Below, piece after piece: positions 43,789-53,777 of a stretch of DNA of 64,000 nucleotides. How positions within the stretch are numbered: the first letter of the stretch is position 1; every line of letters starts with the position of its first letter. Location: contig NZ_AP021884.1 in NCBI RefSeq assembly GCF_009938015.1, positions 744,001 to 808,000 on the forward strand, read 5' to 3'. The notes beneath the pieces were generated by a model. That model saw only the letters and a program-made list of their open reading frames with translations. It was not told where the DNA came from and ran no database searches. The stretch comes from Sulfuriferula plumbiphila (GTDB lineage: Bacteria > Pseudomonadota > Gammaproteobacteria > Burkholderiales > Sulfuriferulaceae). The position numbers were made by a program, and so were the translations under genes.

Positions 43789-44907
43789 TTAGAGCAAGAC
43801 TAGATTGTCGCGGTGGATCAGTTCGGGTTCGTCAATGTAACCCAGCGTCGCCTCAATCTGCGTCGTCGGCAGGCGTACAATCTTGCGTGCCTCGCTGGCG
43901 GCGTAATTCGCCAGGCCGCGCGCGATTTGCACGCCTTCCGGCGATACGCAGGCCACCACTTCGCCGCGCGCGAATTCGCCTTCGACGCTGATCACGCCGA
44001 TCGGCAGCAGACTCTTTCCATCCAGCGTCAAGGCCTTGACTGCACCCGCATCCAGGGTCAATTTGCCGCGCACTTGCAGGTGGTCGGCGAGCCAGGTTTT
44101 GCGCGAGGACAACGGTGTCTGGGTGGCCTCGAGCTGGGTGCCGATAGCCTCGCCGCTGGCCAGGCGCACCAGCACATCGGCTTCGCGCCCGCTGGCAATA
44201 ATGGTGTGAGCGCCACTGCGGGCAGCGCGTTTGGCAGCCAGGATTTTGGTCAGCATTCCGCCACGGCTGATCGTGCTGCCCGCGCCACCGGCCATTTTTT
44301 CCAGTGCCGGGTCGCCAGCGTGCGCCTCGTTGACCAGGGTGGCATCCGGATTGCTGCGCGGATCGGCGGTGTACAGGCCAGCCTGATCGGTAAGAATCAC
44401 CAGCGCATCGGCTTCAATTAAATTGGCTACCAGCGCGCCCAGGGTGTCGTTGTCGCCAAAGCGGATTTCGTCCGTGGCAACCGTATCGTTTTCGTTGATG
44501 ATAGGGATGACCTTCAATGCCAACAGGGTGCGCAAAGTGGAGAGCGCATTCAGATAGCGGGTGCGGTCGGCCAGGTCGTCATGGGTGAGCAGAATCTGCG
44601 CGGTATGCAGATTGTGACTGCGAAAACTGGTCTCATAGGCCTGCACCAGCCCCATTTGTCCCACCGCTGCGGCTGCTTGCAGCTCGTGAACGGCGCCGGG
44701 GCGGGCTTTCCATCCCAGGCGCTGCATGCCTTCCGCCACCGCACCGCTCGACACCAGCACCACTTCCTTGCCCATATGGGTGAGTTGAGCGATTTGCGCC
44801 GACCAGTTGGCCAGCGCGGCATGGTCGAGCCCGCGTCCGTCATTGGTCACCAGCGCGCTGCCGACCTTGACCACCAGGCGGCGGGCGGATTGCAGAACCG
44901 GTTTCAT
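43789..44907 (-). CDS. proB: Glutamate 5-kinase
   Basis: A 372-residue kinase for the first proline step. The amino-acid kinase domain (about 1-260) has [40 protein letters not shown] and [17 protein letters not shown]. Residues from about 280 form a PUA domain ([25 protein letters not shown]). It overlaps obgE by four bases, the usual obgE-proB coupling in Betaproteobacteria. Confidence 0.96.
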   Translation of the reverse strand: MKPVLQSARRLVVKVGSALVTNDGRGLDHAALANWSAQIAQLTHMGKEVVLVSSGAVAEGMQRLGWKARPGAVHELQAAAAVGQMGLVQAYETSFRSHNLHTAQILLTHDDLADRTRYLNALSTLRTLLALKVIPIINENDTVATDEIRFGDNDTLGALVANLIEADALVILTDQAGLYTADPRSNPDATLVNEAHAGDPALEKMAGGAGSTISRGGMLTKILAAKRAARSGAHTIIASGREADVLVRLASGEAIGTQLEATQTPLSSRKTWLADHLQVRGKLTLDAGAVKALTLDGKSLLPIGVISVEGEFARGEVVACVSPEGVQIARGLANYAASEARKIVRLPTTQIEATLGYIDEPELIHRDNLVLL

Positions 44908-45983
44908 AATGTCGGGTCGTAACTCTGCGTAACGGGCTCGGCGGCAGGCTGCGCAGCCGCTTCTTCGGCAGCGCGGGTGGCAATGATATGCGCCATGATG
45001 GCGTAAGTGAGGGTCTTGCAGCCTTCCCCGGTCAGCGCCGAAATGCTGAACACTTCGCCCTCCCAGCCATAATCGCGGATGAAATCGGCGATCTTGCGCA
45101 CGCGCTCGGTTTCGTCGAGCATGTCGGTCTTGTTGAGTACCAGCCAGCGCGGTTTATTGTAGAGCGCCTCGTCATATTTACGCAGTTCGCCGACAATGGC
45201 GCGGGCTTCGTAAACCGGGTTGGTGCCTGCATCCATGGGGGCGATGTCCACCAGGTGCAGCAATAAGCGGGTGCGTGCCAGATGTCGCAAAAAACGGTGG
45301 CCCAGGCCAGCGCCGTCGGCTGCACCCTCGATCAGTCCCGGGATGTCGGCGATGACGAAGCTTTTGTCGATGTCCACGCGTACCACACCCAGATTGGGCG
45401 CCAGTGTCGTGAAGGGGTAATCGGCAACTTTCGGGCGCGCTGCGGAAACTGCGCGAATAAAGGTGGATTTTCCCGCGTTGGGCATGCCCAGCAGCCCGAC
45501 GTCGGCCAATACCTTCAACTCCAGTTTGAGTTCGCGTTCTTCGCCGGGTTCGCCGCGGGTGAATTGACGCGGGGCACGGTTGGTGCTGGTTTTAAAGTGC
45601 AGATTGCCGAGACCGCCCTTGCCGCCCTTGGCAATAACGGCACGCTGGCCATCGTGAGCCAGATCCACCAGCACCTCGCTGGTGGCCAGATCGGTGATCA
45701 CGGTGCCCACCGGCATGCGCAGGATGATGTCGTCGGAGCCTTTGCCATTGCAATCCGCACCGCGCCCACCTTCCCCGGGGCGGGCGCGGAAGGCGCGTGT
45801 ATAGCGAAAATCCACCAGGGTGTTGATATTGCGATCGGCTACCGCGATGATGCTGCCGCCGCGTCCACCGTCGCCGCCATCCGGGCCGCCGCGTGGAACG
45901 AATTTTTCGCGGCGGAACGAGGCCGAGCCGTTGCCGCCGCTGCCGGCGAAGACTTCGATTTTTGCCTCGTCGATGAATTTCAT
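44904..45983 (-). CDS. obgE: GTPase ObgE/CgtA
   Basis: A 359-residue ribosome-associated GTPase. The glycine-rich Obg fold covers residues 1-158 ([21 protein letters not shown] and [15 protein letters not shown]). The G domain carries G1 [10 protein letters not shown]3 [10 protein letters not shown] and G4 NKTDM. It takes part in 50S maturation and stringent response. A strong terminator lies between rpmA and this gene, so obgE and proB probably also have their own promoter. Confidence 0.97.
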   Translation of the reverse strand: MKFIDEAKIEVFAGSGGNGSASFRREKFVPRGGPDGGDGGRGGSIIAVADRNINTLVDFRYTRAFRARPGEGGRGADCNGKGSDDIILRMPVGTVITDLATSEVLVDLAHDGQRAVIAKGGKGGLGNLHFKTSTNRAPRQFTRGEPGEERELKLELKVLADVGLLGMPNAGKSTFIRAVSAARPKVADYPFTTLAPNLGVVRVDIDKSFVIADIPGLIEGAADGAGLGHRFLRHLARTRLLLHLVDIAPMDAGTNPVYEARAIVGELRKYDEALYNKPRWLVLNKTDMLDETERVRKIADFIRDYGWEGEVFSISALTGEGCKTLTYAIMAHIIATRAAEEAAAQPAAEPVTQSYDPTL

Positions 45984-46000
45984 GTGCTGATACCGCCAAA

Positions 46001-46031
46001 GTAAAAAAGCCCTATCCGCAGGATAGGGCTT
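46001..46031 (-). terminator. Strong Rho-independent terminator after rpmA
   Basis: AAGCCCTATCC and GGATAGGGCTT form a perfect 11-bp stem with a 3-base loop. On the minus strand it is followed by TTTT from the A run at 46003-46008. It should stop most transcription of rplU-rpmA before obgE. Confidence 0.9.
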
Positions 46032-46052
46032 AGGGATGCTGCCTGGAACTGC

Positions 46053-46313
46053 TTACGCAGCCGGGATGATATTAATCATCTTGCGTTTTTGCGCGCCCTT
46101 GATAACGAATTGCACTACGCCATTCGCCGTGGCAAACAGGGTGTGATCCTTGCCCATGCCGACGTTGTCGCCAGCATGAAACTGGGTGCCACGCTGGCGC
46201 ACGATGATGTTGCCAGCCAGCACTTCCTGACCGCCGTAGCGTTTTACGCCCAGGCGTTTGGAATGGGAGTCGCGGCCGTTGCGTGAACTGCCGCCTGCTT
46301 TTTTGTGTGCCAT
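46053..46313 (-). CDS. rpmA: 50S ribosomal protein L27
   Basis: An 86-residue L27, standard length. The N-terminus [20 protein letters not shown] is the flexible arm reaching the peptidyl-transferase centre, and [40 protein letters not shown] is the beta core. It follows rplU by 11 bases. The operon rplU-rpmA is driven by the promoter at 46674-46702. Confidence 0.98.
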   Translation of the reverse strand: MAHKKAGGSSRNGRDSHSKRLGVKRYGGQEVLAGNIIVRQRGTQFHAGDNVGMGKDHTLFATANGVVQFVIKGAQKRKMINIIPAA

Positions 46314-46324
46314 GGTTTATCTCC

Positions 46325-46636
46325 TTAGGCCGAAATGCCGCTGATCTGGATTTCGGTGTAATTTTGACGATGACCCTGATGCTTCTGGTAGTGCTTGCGA
46401 CGGCGCATCTTGAAAATGCGGATTTTCTCGCCGCGGCCGTGCGAAATAATGGTCGCAGTGACCTTGGCGCCGTTAACCAACGGAGCGCCGACCTTGATGT
46501 TGTCGCCTTCGGCAACCATAAACACCTGATCCAGCACGATTTCGCTGCCAACGTCCGCGGTAATCTGTTCTACTTTAAGTTTTTCGCCGGCGACGACGCG
46601 ATACTGCTTGCCGCCGGTTTTTATGACCGCATACAT
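46325..46636 (-). CDS. rplU: 50S ribosomal protein L21
   Basis: A 103-residue L21 that starts with [14 protein letters not shown], the family's standard opening. The start at 46636 is preferred over an ATG/leader 12 bases upstream. [26 protein letters not shown] is the rRNA-binding C-terminal part. First gene of the rplU-rpmA unit. Confidence 0.98.
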   Translation of the reverse strand: MYAVIKTGGKQYRVVAGEKLKVEQITADVGSEIVLDQVFMVAEGDNIKVGAPLVNGAKVTATIISHGRGEKIRIFKMRRRKHYQKHQGHRQNYTEIQISGISA

Positions 46637-46673
46637 GGTGAGCTCCAAACTTCTAAACTAGAGGAAGCGCGGA

Positions 46674-46702
46674 ATTATAAAGAAATCAACAGGCAAGGTC
46701 AA
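46674..46702 (-). promoter_or_regulatory. Sigma-70 promoter of rplU-rpmA
   Basis: On the minus strand TTGACC (46697-46702) and TATAAT (46674-46679) are separated by exactly 17 bases, followed 37 bases later by the rplU start. It is a near-consensus promoter, as expected for ribosomal proteins. Confidence 0.85.
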
Positions 46703-46767
46703 ACCGTCCTTGACACGGCTGCATGTGTCTCCCTACCATTCACCTCTTTTTTGCAATTTTTTTGATA

Positions 46768-47730
46768 ATGCAGGCAATTCAAGCGTTTTTGGCAGATGAC
46801 ATGCGTAGCGTGGATGCAGTTATCCGCGCCCGCCTGCATTCCGAAGTGGCACTGGTCAGCCAGGTCAGCGAATATATCATCAATAGCGGCGGTAAGCGCC
46901 TGCGCCCGGCGCTGGTGTTGCTCTCTGCGGGTGCGTTTGGCTATCAGGGCAGGCAGCAGCACGAACTCGCCGCCGTGGTCGAATTCATCCATACTGCGAC
47001 CTTGCTGCACGACGATGTGGTCGATGAGTCTGCACTGCGGCGCGGGCGTGAGACCGCCAATGCATTGTTCGGCAACGCCGCCAGCGTGCTGGTGGGGGAC
47101 TTCCTCTATTCGCGCGCATTCCAGATGATGGTCACGGTGAACAACATGCGGGTAATGGAAGTGTTGTCTGATGCCACCAACATCATTGCCGAGGGCGAGG
47201 TGCTGCAGTTGATGAACTGCAACGATGCGGACATCAGCGAAGAGGATTATTTGCGGGTGATTCGTTACAAGACCGCCAAACTGTTCGAGGCGGCAGCGCG
47301 CCTGGGGGCGATTATCGGCGCCGCTGATCGCGATGCAGAAGATGCCATGGCGGCTTACGGGATGCATCTGGGCACAGCTTTTCAGCTGATTGATGATGTG
47401 CTCGACTACTCAGGCAACCATGAGGAAACCGGCAAAAATATCGGCGACGATCTGGCTGAAGGCAAACCCACCTTGCCGCTGCTGTATCTGATGAAGCATG
47501 GCACGCCCGATCAGGCAAATCTGGTGCGCCGCGCCATCGAGGAAGGCGGTCGGGCCGAGTTTCAGACCATACTGGCAGCGATTGCTACCAGTGGTGCGCT
47601 GGATTACACGCGTCGCCAGGCAGCATGCGAGGCGGAGATCGCCTGTGCGGCCATTTCCGGATTGCCGGATTCTCAATATAAATCGAGTCTGTTAAAATTG
47701 GCGGACTTTGCTGTCAACCGCGATTATTAG
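46768..47730 (+). CDS. ispB: Polyprenyl diphosphate synthase (IspB-type)
   Basis: A 320-residue all-helical prenyltransferase that makes the long isoprenoid side chain of ubiquinone. The first aspartate-rich motif LLHDDVVDES has Asp82, Asp83 and Asp86; the second, QLIDDVLDYSG, lies near residue 205. GGKRLRPALVLLSA binds the diphosphate. The ATG at 46768 was chosen over the upstream ATG of a Leu/Phe-rich extension. It stands divergent to rplU, the usual betaproteobacterial arrangement. Confidence 0.94.
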   Translation: MQAIQAFLADDMRSVDAVIRARLHSEVALVSQVSEYIINSGGKRLRPALVLLSAGAFGYQGRQQHELAAVVEFIHTATLLHDDVVDESALRRGRETANALFGNAASVLVGDFLYSRAFQMMVTVNNMRVMEVLSDATNIIAEGEVLQLMNCNDADISEEDYLRVIRYKTAKLFEAAARLGAIIGAADRDAEDAMAAYGMHLGTAFQLIDDVLDYSGNHEETGKNIGDDLAEGKPTLPLLYLMKHGTPDQANLVRRAIEEGGRAEFQTILAAIATSGALDYTRRQAACEAEIACAAISGLPDSQYKSSLLKLADFAVNRDY

Positions 47731-47767
47731 TTGCCTGGTTGAATTTATTTTGCGCCGCAAGTCAATT

Positions 47768-47844
47768 CGGGGTGTAGCTTAGCCTGGTAGAGCGCTACGT
47801 TCGGGACGTAGAGGCCGGAGGTTCGAATCCTCTCACCCCGACCA
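47768..47844 (+). tRNA. tRNA-Pro (anticodon CGG)
   Basis: A 77-base cloverleaf with encoded CCA. The acceptor stem pairs CGGGGTG (47768-47774) with CACCCCG (47834-47840). The anticodon stem CTACG/CGTAG encloses the loop TTCGGGA, so positions 34-36 are CGG, which reads CCG proline codons, with G37 as usual for tRNA-Pro. The T-loop GTTCGAATC is canonical. Confidence 0.97.
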
Positions 47845-47883
47845 GTTTTAAATATGCTGTCCAATCCTCTGCCAAGTCTGCAG

Positions 47884-47901
47884 CCAGCGCTGTAGCGCTG
47901 G
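47884..47901 (+). terminator. Hairpin after tRNA-Pro
   Basis: CCAGCGC-tgta-GCGCTGG is a perfect 7-bp stem with a 4-base loop, followed by ATTT. It may end the tRNA transcript or lie in the leader of the next gene. Confidence 0.4.
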
Positions 47902-47918
47902 ATTTCCGGGAGATAATC

Positions 47919-48143
47919 TTGGCAAAACTACTGTTGTTGTTGGTTGTCGGCGCACTGATTTACTGGATAATCAAATCCTCCGGCCGCAGCGATGGCCGGG
48001 CAGACGTATCGCCCCAGGCCAAACCGCCTGAAGACATGGTGCGTTGCGTGCATTGCGGCGTGAACTTGCCACGCAGTGAAGCGGTGCTGTCACGCGGTGA
48101 GTTTTTTTGCGGAAACGAACACCGCCAGTTGCATCAAACCTGA
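47919..48143 (+). CDS. PP0621 family zinc-ribbon-like small protein
   Basis: A 74-residue protein with an N-terminal transmembrane helix (about 3-19) and a cytoplasmic Cys-rich end: CVHCGVNLPRSEAV and FFCGNEHRQLH give two cysteine pairs suited to zinc. The TTG start follows GGGAGAT. It ends directly before the pilS GTG, so it forms a unit with pilSR, its common neighbour. The function is unknown. Confidence 0.8.
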   Translation: MAKLLLLLVVGALIYWIIKSSGRSDGRADVSPQAKPPEDMVRCVHCGVNLPRSEAVLSRGEFFCGNEHRQLHQT

Positions 48144-49781
48144 GTGAATCAGCACGCGAGCAAGCCATTGGGGACGGCCGCTGCCATTGTAACCTCTCCC
48201 GATATCTCCCAGCCTGCCAGCTACTGGCGCACGCTGCATTACCTCAATTTGTACCGGCTTACCCTCGGCGGTGTGTTTCTGACCGCTAATCTGGTGTCTT
48301 CTGACCAGCCCTTGCTGGGCCAGGAGAATCCCGGACTGTTTTTTCTCTATAGCATGATTTATCTCGGCCTGGCTGCGCTGGCCATTGTCACCATCAGCTT
48401 GCGCAGGCCGCGTTTCGAGTGGCAGGTGAGCTTTCAGATATTGACCGACATTGTGCTGATTGTGCTGATGATGTCGGTCAGCGGCGGGGTGCGCAGCGGG
48501 TTGGGTCTGTTACTGATCGTGTCGCTGGTATCGAGCGGGCTCATCAGTCGCGGCAGGCTGGTCATGTTGCATGCGGCACTTGCCACGGTTGCGGTGCTGG
48601 TGGCGCATACCTTTGGTGTGCTGGATTACCATCAGGCTGTGGGAGATTATGCTCAAGCGGGATTGCTGGGGGGGGCGTTTTTTACCACCGCCTGGATAGC
48701 GCATGTGTTAGCCAGGCGTAGCCATGCCAGCGAGCAACTGGCGGCGACGCGTGCGGTGGATCTGGAAAACATGGCGCAGATCAACCAGCTGGTGATCGAA
48801 GACATGCAGGACGGCGTCATCGTGCTCGACAGCGAAGGCAATATACGCCAGGCCAACCGCCACGCGGTGCGCATACTCGACCTCGCTGACAAAGCCGGCG
48901 AAGGCACGGGCCAGCCGTTGGGCAGCGTGGTGCCGGCATTGGTGGATTGCCTGGAACAGTGGCGCAAAAATTCGCAGGCACGCTTTGCTGCATTGACTGT
49001 CGGACGCAGCAATGCGCAATGCCAGCCGCGCTTCATTGCGGTGGGTGACAAACGCGTGATGGGCGCCGTACTGGTGCTGGAAGATATGAGCCGGGTGCAC
49101 CAGCAGGCGCAGCAGATCAAGCTGGCAGCATTGGGGCGGCTCACCGCCAATATTGCGCACGAGGTGCGTAACCCGCTGTCTTCGATCAGTCATGCCGCGC
49201 AGATCCTGCAGGAGGATGTGATGGAAGATAAAACCCATGCACGCCTGTTGCAGATTATCCGCGACAATACCCAGCGTATTGATCGTCTGGTCGGTGACGT
49301 GCTGGCACTCAACCGGCGCGACCGTGCCCAACCCGAGACCATCATGCTGGCGAGCTATCTGCCAAACTTTGTAGAGGAATTCTGTCTGGCGGAAAATATC
49401 CCGGTGAACAGTTTCAGCCTGAGTTTTGATAGCCGGCACAGCGTGTATTTTGACCGCTGCCATCTCAACCAGGTGCTGTGGAATCTGTGCCGCAATGGCT
49501 GGCGGCATTCGCGCAGACAGCCGGGCAGTATGCGGTTGCGGGTGAATAAGGCGATGATCGCAGGGATGGTGGAAATTCACGTTGTCGACGACGGTGCGGG
49601 CATAGCAGCGGAAAATCTGGGCAAACTGTTTGAGCCATTTTTTACTACTGACAGCCAGGGCACCGGGCTGGGGCTGTATATTTCCCGTGAAATGTGTGAA
49701 GCCAATCGCGCCAGCCTCGGCTACATTGCGGAAACGGCGGGCGGACACTTCAAAATCAGTTGCAGGGAGGGCGCGTGTTAA
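48144..49781 (+). CDS. pilS: Sensor histidine kinase PilS
   Basis: A 545-residue membrane sensor for type IV pilus gene control. Residues about 30-195 hold six hydrophobic helices, then a PAS domain (about 215-320), the HisKA block NIAHEVRNPLSSISHAAQIL with the autophosphorylated His, and an ATPase domain with LNQVLWNLCRNGWRHS and GTGLGLYISREMCEAN. In the pathway PilS senses pilin levels and phosphorylates PilR. The GTG start touches the end of the previous gene. No pil structural genes are in the window. Confidence 0.92.
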   Translation: MNQHASKPLGTAAAIVTSPDISQPASYWRTLHYLNLYRLTLGGVFLTANLVSSDQPLLGQENPGLFFLYSMIYLGLAALAIVTISLRRPRFEWQVSFQILTDIVLIVLMMSVSGGVRSGLGLLLIVSLVSSGLISRGRLVMLHAALATVAVLVAHTFGVLDYHQAVGDYAQAGLLGGAFFTTAWIAHVLARRSHASEQLAATRAVDLENMAQINQLVIEDMQDGVIVLDSEGNIRQANRHAVRILDLADKAGEGTGQPLGSVVPALVDCLEQWRKNSQARFAALTVGRSNAQCQPRFIAVGDKRVMGAVLVLEDMSRVHQQAQQIKLAALGRLTANIAHEVRNPLSSISHAAQILQEDVMEDKTHARLLQIIRDNTQRIDRLVGDVLALNRRDRAQPETIMLASYLPNFVEEFCLAENIPVNSFSLSFDSRHSVYFDRCHLNQVLWNLCRNGWRHSRRQPGSMRLRVNKAMIAGMVEIHVVDDGAGIAAENLGKLFEPFFTTDSQGTGLGLYISREMCEANRASLGYIAETAGGHFKISCREGAC

Positions 49782-51142
49782 AAAGCAGGGAAAACAACAC
49801 CGGGCGGGGAGGGGCAACGGTGCTGATCGTGGATGACGAGGCGGATATTCTTGAGCTGCTGGAGTTGACACTATTACGCATGGGGCTTGACGTGGTGCGC
49901 GCCATGCGCGTGCAGGAAGCGATTGCAAAACTCAAACAGGGTGATTTCAGCCTGTGCCTCACTGACATGCGCCTGTCTGACGGAGAAGGTCTGGAAGTGG
50001 TGCGCTACATTGGCGAACAGCGTCCGGAAATCCCCGTGGCGGTGATCACCGCGCATGGCAATACCGAAAATGCGGTGGCTGCGCTCAAGGCCGGCGCATT
50101 CGACTACATCAACAAACCGGTGACGCTGGAACAGTTGCGTGCCCTGGTCAAATCGGCACTCAAGCTGCCCCGGCGTCATGCAGTGCCGCCAGCCTCGGAA
50201 CGTGCGCTGATCGGTACTTCGCCCGCCATGCAGCAGGCGCGTGAACTGATTGAAAAACTGGCGCGTACCCAGGCGCCGGTATACATCACCGGCGAATCCG
50301 GCAGCGGCAAGGAACTCGCCGCACGGCTTATCCACGAACACGGCGCACGTGCCGACAAGGTATTCGTGCCGGTCAACTGCGGCGCGATTCCCGAGAATCT
50401 GATGGAGTCGGAGTTTTTCGGCTATAAAAAGGGCGCTTTCACCGGTGCCGAGGCGGATCGCGACGGCTTTTTTCAGGCCGCCAGCGGCGGCACCCTGTTT
50501 CTCGACGAAGTTGCTGATTTGCCGCTGCAAATGCAGGTCAAGCTGCTACGCGTGATTCAGGAAAAAAAGGTGCGCAAGGTCGGCAGCACGCTGGAAGAGT
50601 CCGTGGATGTGCGCGTCATCAGCGCTACCCATCAGAGCCTTGCGCGCTGTGTGGAAGAAGGACGTTTCCGTCAGGATTTGTACTACCGCCTCAATGTGAT
50701 CGAACTGAAAATGCCGCCGTTACGCGAAATGCGTGAAGACGTAGCGGAAATTGCCGGTGTCTTGCTGGCACGCCTGGCACAGGCTGCTGGCGTAGCTGCT
50801 CCCAGGCTCGACAAGGAGGCAGGCAGGGCGCTGTCGCAATACGATTTTCCGGGTAACGTGCGCGAACTGGAGAACATCCTGGAGCGCGCGCTGGCCTTAT
50901 CGGGCGGCGGGAAAATTGATGCGACGGACTTGCACCTTACTCCGGCGCGGGAGGAAGGGTTGCAGGAGGCATTGCAGCCTGGCGCGAAATGGCCGTTGCA
51001 GGATTACCTGGACAAACTCGAGCGCGAAGCCATCCAGGAGGCGCTGGAAAAAACCCGCTATAACAAGACCGCCGCTGCCAAGCTGCTGGGGATTACTTTT
51101 CGTGCGCTGCGATACCGGCTGGAACGGCTGGGGATGGAGTGA
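49775..51142 (+). CDS. pilR: Sigma-54-dependent response regulator PilR
   Basis: A 455-residue NtrC-type activator. The receiver domain has the acidic pair in VDDEADIL and the phosphoacceptor Asp in LTDMRLSD. The AAA+ domain has Walker A GESGSGKE, the sigma-54 contact loop GAFTGAE and Walker B GTLFLDEVADL. The C-terminal Fis-type helix-turn-helix ends in LLGITFRALRYRLERLGM. A GTG at 49775 right after AGGGAGG is the best start and overlaps the pilS stop by seven bases. It activates pilA and related sigma-54 promoters. Confidence 0.94.
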   Translation: MLKSRENNTGRGGATVLIVDDEADILELLELTLLRMGLDVVRAMRVQEAIAKLKQGDFSLCLTDMRLSDGEGLEVVRYIGEQRPEIPVAVITAHGNTENAVAALKAGAFDYINKPVTLEQLRALVKSALKLPRRHAVPPASERALIGTSPAMQQARELIEKLARTQAPVYITGESGSGKELAARLIHEHGARADKVFVPVNCGAIPENLMESEFFGYKKGAFTGAEADRDGFFQAASGGTLFLDEVADLPLQMQVKLLRVIQEKKVRKVGSTLEESVDVRVISATHQSLARCVEEGRFRQDLYYRLNVIELKMPPLREMREDVAEIAGVLLARLAQAAGVAAPRLDKEAGRALSQYDFPGNVRELENILERALALSGGGKIDATDLHLTPAREEGLQEALQPGAKWPLQDYLDKLEREAIQEALEKTRYNKTAAAKLLGITFRALRYRLERLGME

Positions 51143-51149
51143 CTCCGGA

Positions 51150-51240
51150 ACAGCGGATGAACAGGATTAACAGGATTTTTCAAGATTGACAGGAATTGAG
51201 GGAGAACCCCTTGAAAGTCTTTCCTGGCTAATCCTGTCCA
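51150..51240. repeat. Dispersed AACAGGATT-type intergenic repeat
   Basis: AACAGGATTAACAGGATTT and following GACAGGAATTG form tandem near-repeats of AACAGGATT, and TAATCCTGTCC downstream is the inverted copy. It is a common kind of intergenic repeat in proteobacterial genomes and can fold into a hairpin that ends the converging pilR and CaCA transcripts. Confidence 0.5.
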
Positions 51241-51266
51241 GTCGGATTTCACTTTAGAGATGCCCT

Positions 51267-52268
51267 TTACGCCAGCGCCACCACCAGATAAGACACATAC
51301 AGGGCACCATTCACCCACAAATGCCATACCCGCAACTGGCCGCGTGCGATCATCAGACGCAGCCAGGCAGCGGCAACCAGAGTGATGACCACGCCGGCCA
51401 GAACTTCTTTCTGCGGCACCCACGGCGTCAGCGCAATGCCGATGGCGGGCAGCAGCGTACCCTGGAATACCATTGCGCCGGTTACGTTGCCGAAGGCGAG
51501 CGTGTCCTTGTGTTTGCGGATCCACAGGATGCTGTTGACCTTCTCCGGCAGTTCGGTGGCCAGCGGTACGATCATCAGCGATAGCAACAGGGCGGAGATG
51601 CCCAGTATCGGCGCGGCCTGTTCGATGCCGTGGATAAAGCCCTCTGCGCCCGCCACCAGCAGCCCCAGTCCCAGTGCCAGCTGGATCAGGATGGTGAACA
51701 GGGTGGTGGGGATGCCGACTTTGGACAGGAACATGGGTTTGCCCGCCTCGGTGGCGTGACCGTCCTGTACCAGGGCAGCCGAGGCGCGCAATGTCATCAT
51801 CACGTACACAAAATAGATCAGCACCATGATGATGGAGAACAGGAAGCGTATCTGGCCCGAGTCGTGCGGAATGAACAGCGCCACGCAGGACAGCCCGAAT
51901 GCGGCCAGGAAAAAATTCATGTCGCGCTTGAGACCGGTGCGTTCCGGGGTGAAATGCCCTTGCACGCCACGTTTTTTAAGCACCGCCAGGCTAATCAGAA
52001 ACATGGTCAGGGTAGACAACATGAGCGGTGCGCCGAGGATGGCGCCGACGCCGATTTCCTGGTTCACCTGGACGTTCTGGGTGCCGGCGAAAATCGCCAG
52101 CAGCGGTACCATGGTTTCCGGCAACGCTGTGCCCACTGCGGCAAATATTGAGCCGGTAACGCCTTCGGAAATTCTCAGCTTTTCGCCCAGGTGCTCGAGT
52201 GCGTTCACGAACACCTCTGCGGCGATCAGGATAAGTACCAGAAAACCCAATAATTCCAGCCAAAGCAT
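51267..52268 (-). CDS. Cation/Ca2+ exchanger (CaCA superfamily)
   Basis: A 333-residue membrane protein of about ten helices in two homologous halves. The alpha repeats are SIFAAVGTALPETMVPLLAIFAG near residue 47 and SLMIVPLATELPEKVNSILWIRKHK near 240, each with the ion-binding Glu. It would exchange Na+ or H+ against Ca2+ or similar cations at the inner membrane. The ATG at 52268 was taken over a TTG seven codons earlier. It stands alone and divergent from the WaaA-like unit. Confidence 0.85.
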   Translation of the reverse strand: MLWLELLGFLVLILIAAEVFVNALEHLGEKLRISEGVTGSIFAAVGTALPETMVPLLAIFAGTQNVQVNQEIGVGAILGAPLMLSTLTMFLISLAVLKKRGVQGHFTPERTGLKRDMNFFLAAFGLSCVALFIPHDSGQIRFLFSIIMVLIYFVYVMMTLRASAALVQDGHATEAGKPMFLSKVGIPTTLFTILIQLALGLGLLVAGAEGFIHGIEQAAPILGISALLLSLMIVPLATELPEKVNSILWIRKHKDTLAFGNVTGAMVFQGTLLPAIGIALTPWVPQKEVLAGVVITLVAAAWLRLMIARGQLRVWHLWVNGALYVSYLVVALA

Positions 52269-52370
52269 ATCGATATTCCCGGACAGCAAAAATACAGGAT
52301 TTTAGCAGGCTTGCGGCGCTAAAGCCTTATCCCGTAAAGTTGGGTCTTTTAAGTATGAACGGATTGCCTG

Positions 52371-53438
52371 ATGGGTTTGCTGGATTTACTCGGTTTCAAC
52401 AAACTGCCCGCAGGTTTGGCGGGCAGTACGCTGGTGGTAACAGAGGCTGCCGCACTGGCGCGCGCAACCGGCTTGCTCAATACTTTACAAGCCCGGTTCG
52501 GCAACGTGGCGCTGGCGCTGGCCGATGCCGGCAGCTACGCAGGTGGATTACCTTATCTGGCGCTCCCCGCCGAGGCGGATAAAGCGCAGGCCAAACTGGA
52601 GAAAATTCGCCCGCAGCGGCTGATTATTCTGGGTCTGGACGGCAGTCATGCCGGGCTGGTGCAAGCGGCAGGCTGTCCGGCCTGGTGGATTAACGCCCGC
52701 GACGCGCATGCTGCACAGGTGGGTTGCCGGGCGGTGACGGTTGCCCAGGATGGAATGGGTGTGCCGAACGCACTTGTTACCGGCGATCCACTCGCCGGTG
52801 TTGAGCAGTTGCCGCAAATCGTGACGGATACGGCTCTGTGCGAGCGTCTCAAGGAGCAGCGTGAGGGAGGGCGCTGGGTAGGCTATTTTGCGGGTACGGA
52901 CGAGGATGAGGAAGACCTCGCGTATGCCATTTTCAGCCGCCTGATGCGCCACAAGATGGGCCTGATGATTCTTGCGCCACGCGATCCGGCACGTTGTGAG
53001 CCGGTGTATCGGGAGTCCATCAAATACCGCCTGCAAACCATTCGGCACGGCCGCCTGTCCACTTCCTTTATACCGATCAAGACCCGGGTTTACTATGTCG
53101 AAGACGCGTACCCGCTGGAGGCGCTGTATGCCTGCGTGGATTTCGTGGTGGCAGGCGCCACGCTGCATCGCCACGCCCGCAATGCGCCGGATATCGCCTC
53201 GCCCGTGCTGCATGGCAGGCCGGTGATTGTCGGCCCTGCCCAGCGTGATCATCCGCTGCTGGCCGCAGCGCTGGAGGCGGGAGTGGTGCTGGCGGGCGAC
53301 GATAACGAACAGATTTTTGCGCACGCCAGAAAATTGATTGACGACCCCGCCTACAGCCAGCAGCTTGCCGCGCAGGCCAAAGCCTGGCTGCAAACGCAGG
53401 CCGGTGCATTGGAGCGGGTTGTGGCACTGATTGAATAA
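52371..53438 (+). CDS. WaaA-like (Kdo transferase-like) GT-B glycosyltransferase
   Basis: A 355-residue protein whose C-terminal half recalls Kdo transferase: YYVEDAYPLEALYACVDFVVAGATLHRH, HGRPVIVGPAQRDHPLLAAALEAGVVLAGD and DDPAYSQQLAAQAKAWLQTQAGALERVVALI match the donor-site region and terminal helix pattern. The N-terminal acceptor half is shorter than in WaaA and lacks its membrane anchor. It may be a divergent sugar transferase for envelope glycans. It is directly followed by thioredoxin and ampD genes, and stop and next start are contiguous. Confidence 0.55.
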   Translation: MGLLDLLGFNKLPAGLAGSTLVVTEAAALARATGLLNTLQARFGNVALALADAGSYAGGLPYLALPAEADKAQAKLEKIRPQRLIILGLDGSHAGLVQAAGCPAWWINARDAHAAQVGCRAVTVAQDGMGVPNALVTGDPLAGVEQLPQIVTDTALCERLKEQREGGRWVGYFAGTDEDEEDLAYAIFSRLMRHKMGLMILAPRDPARCEPVYRESIKYRLQTIRHGRLSTSFIPIKTRVYYVEDAYPLEALYACVDFVVAGATLHRHARNAPDIASPVLHGRPVIVGPAQRDHPLLAAALEAGVVLAGDDNEQIFAHARKLIDDPAYSQQLAAQAKAWLQTQAGALERVVALIE

Positions 53439-53777
53439 ATGAACCTGGTCGAGCTCACTGAATTCGATTTTCACCCGCGCATCGCTCGCAGCAACGGGGT
53501 GAGCCTGGTGCTGTTCAGCGGACCGGATTGCGGCGGCTGCCGGCGCCTGGAGCAACTGCTGCCCCGGCTTGCTGCCGGACGCGCGACGCATTTGTACAAG
53601 GTGGACGTACAGAAAAGCACCGCACTGGCGCGCGAATACGAGGTATTTCATCTGCCCAGCCTGTTCCTGTTTGTGGACGGGCAGTTCCATGCGCCGCTGC
53701 AGGTTGAGCCGGTCCCGGTGAAATTCGCAGACGCGATCGATCGGGCCTTATCCGCGCCGGCGCACGAGGAGCCCTGA
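53439..53777 (+). CDS. Thioredoxin-family protein
   Basis: A 112-residue thioredoxin fold with active site Cys31-Gly-Gly-Cys34 (GPDCGGCRRLE) rather than CGPC. The cis-proline segment FHLPSLFLFVDG is present. No signal peptide, so it acts in the cytoplasm. It starts right after the previous stop and ends one base into ampD, so translation is coupled. Its target is unknown. Confidence 0.85.
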   Translation: MNLVELTEFDFHPRIARSNGVSLVLFSGPDCGGCRRLEQLLPRLAAGRATHLYKVDVQKSTALAREYEVFHLPSLFLFVDGQFHAPLQVEPVPVKFADAIDRALSAPAHEEP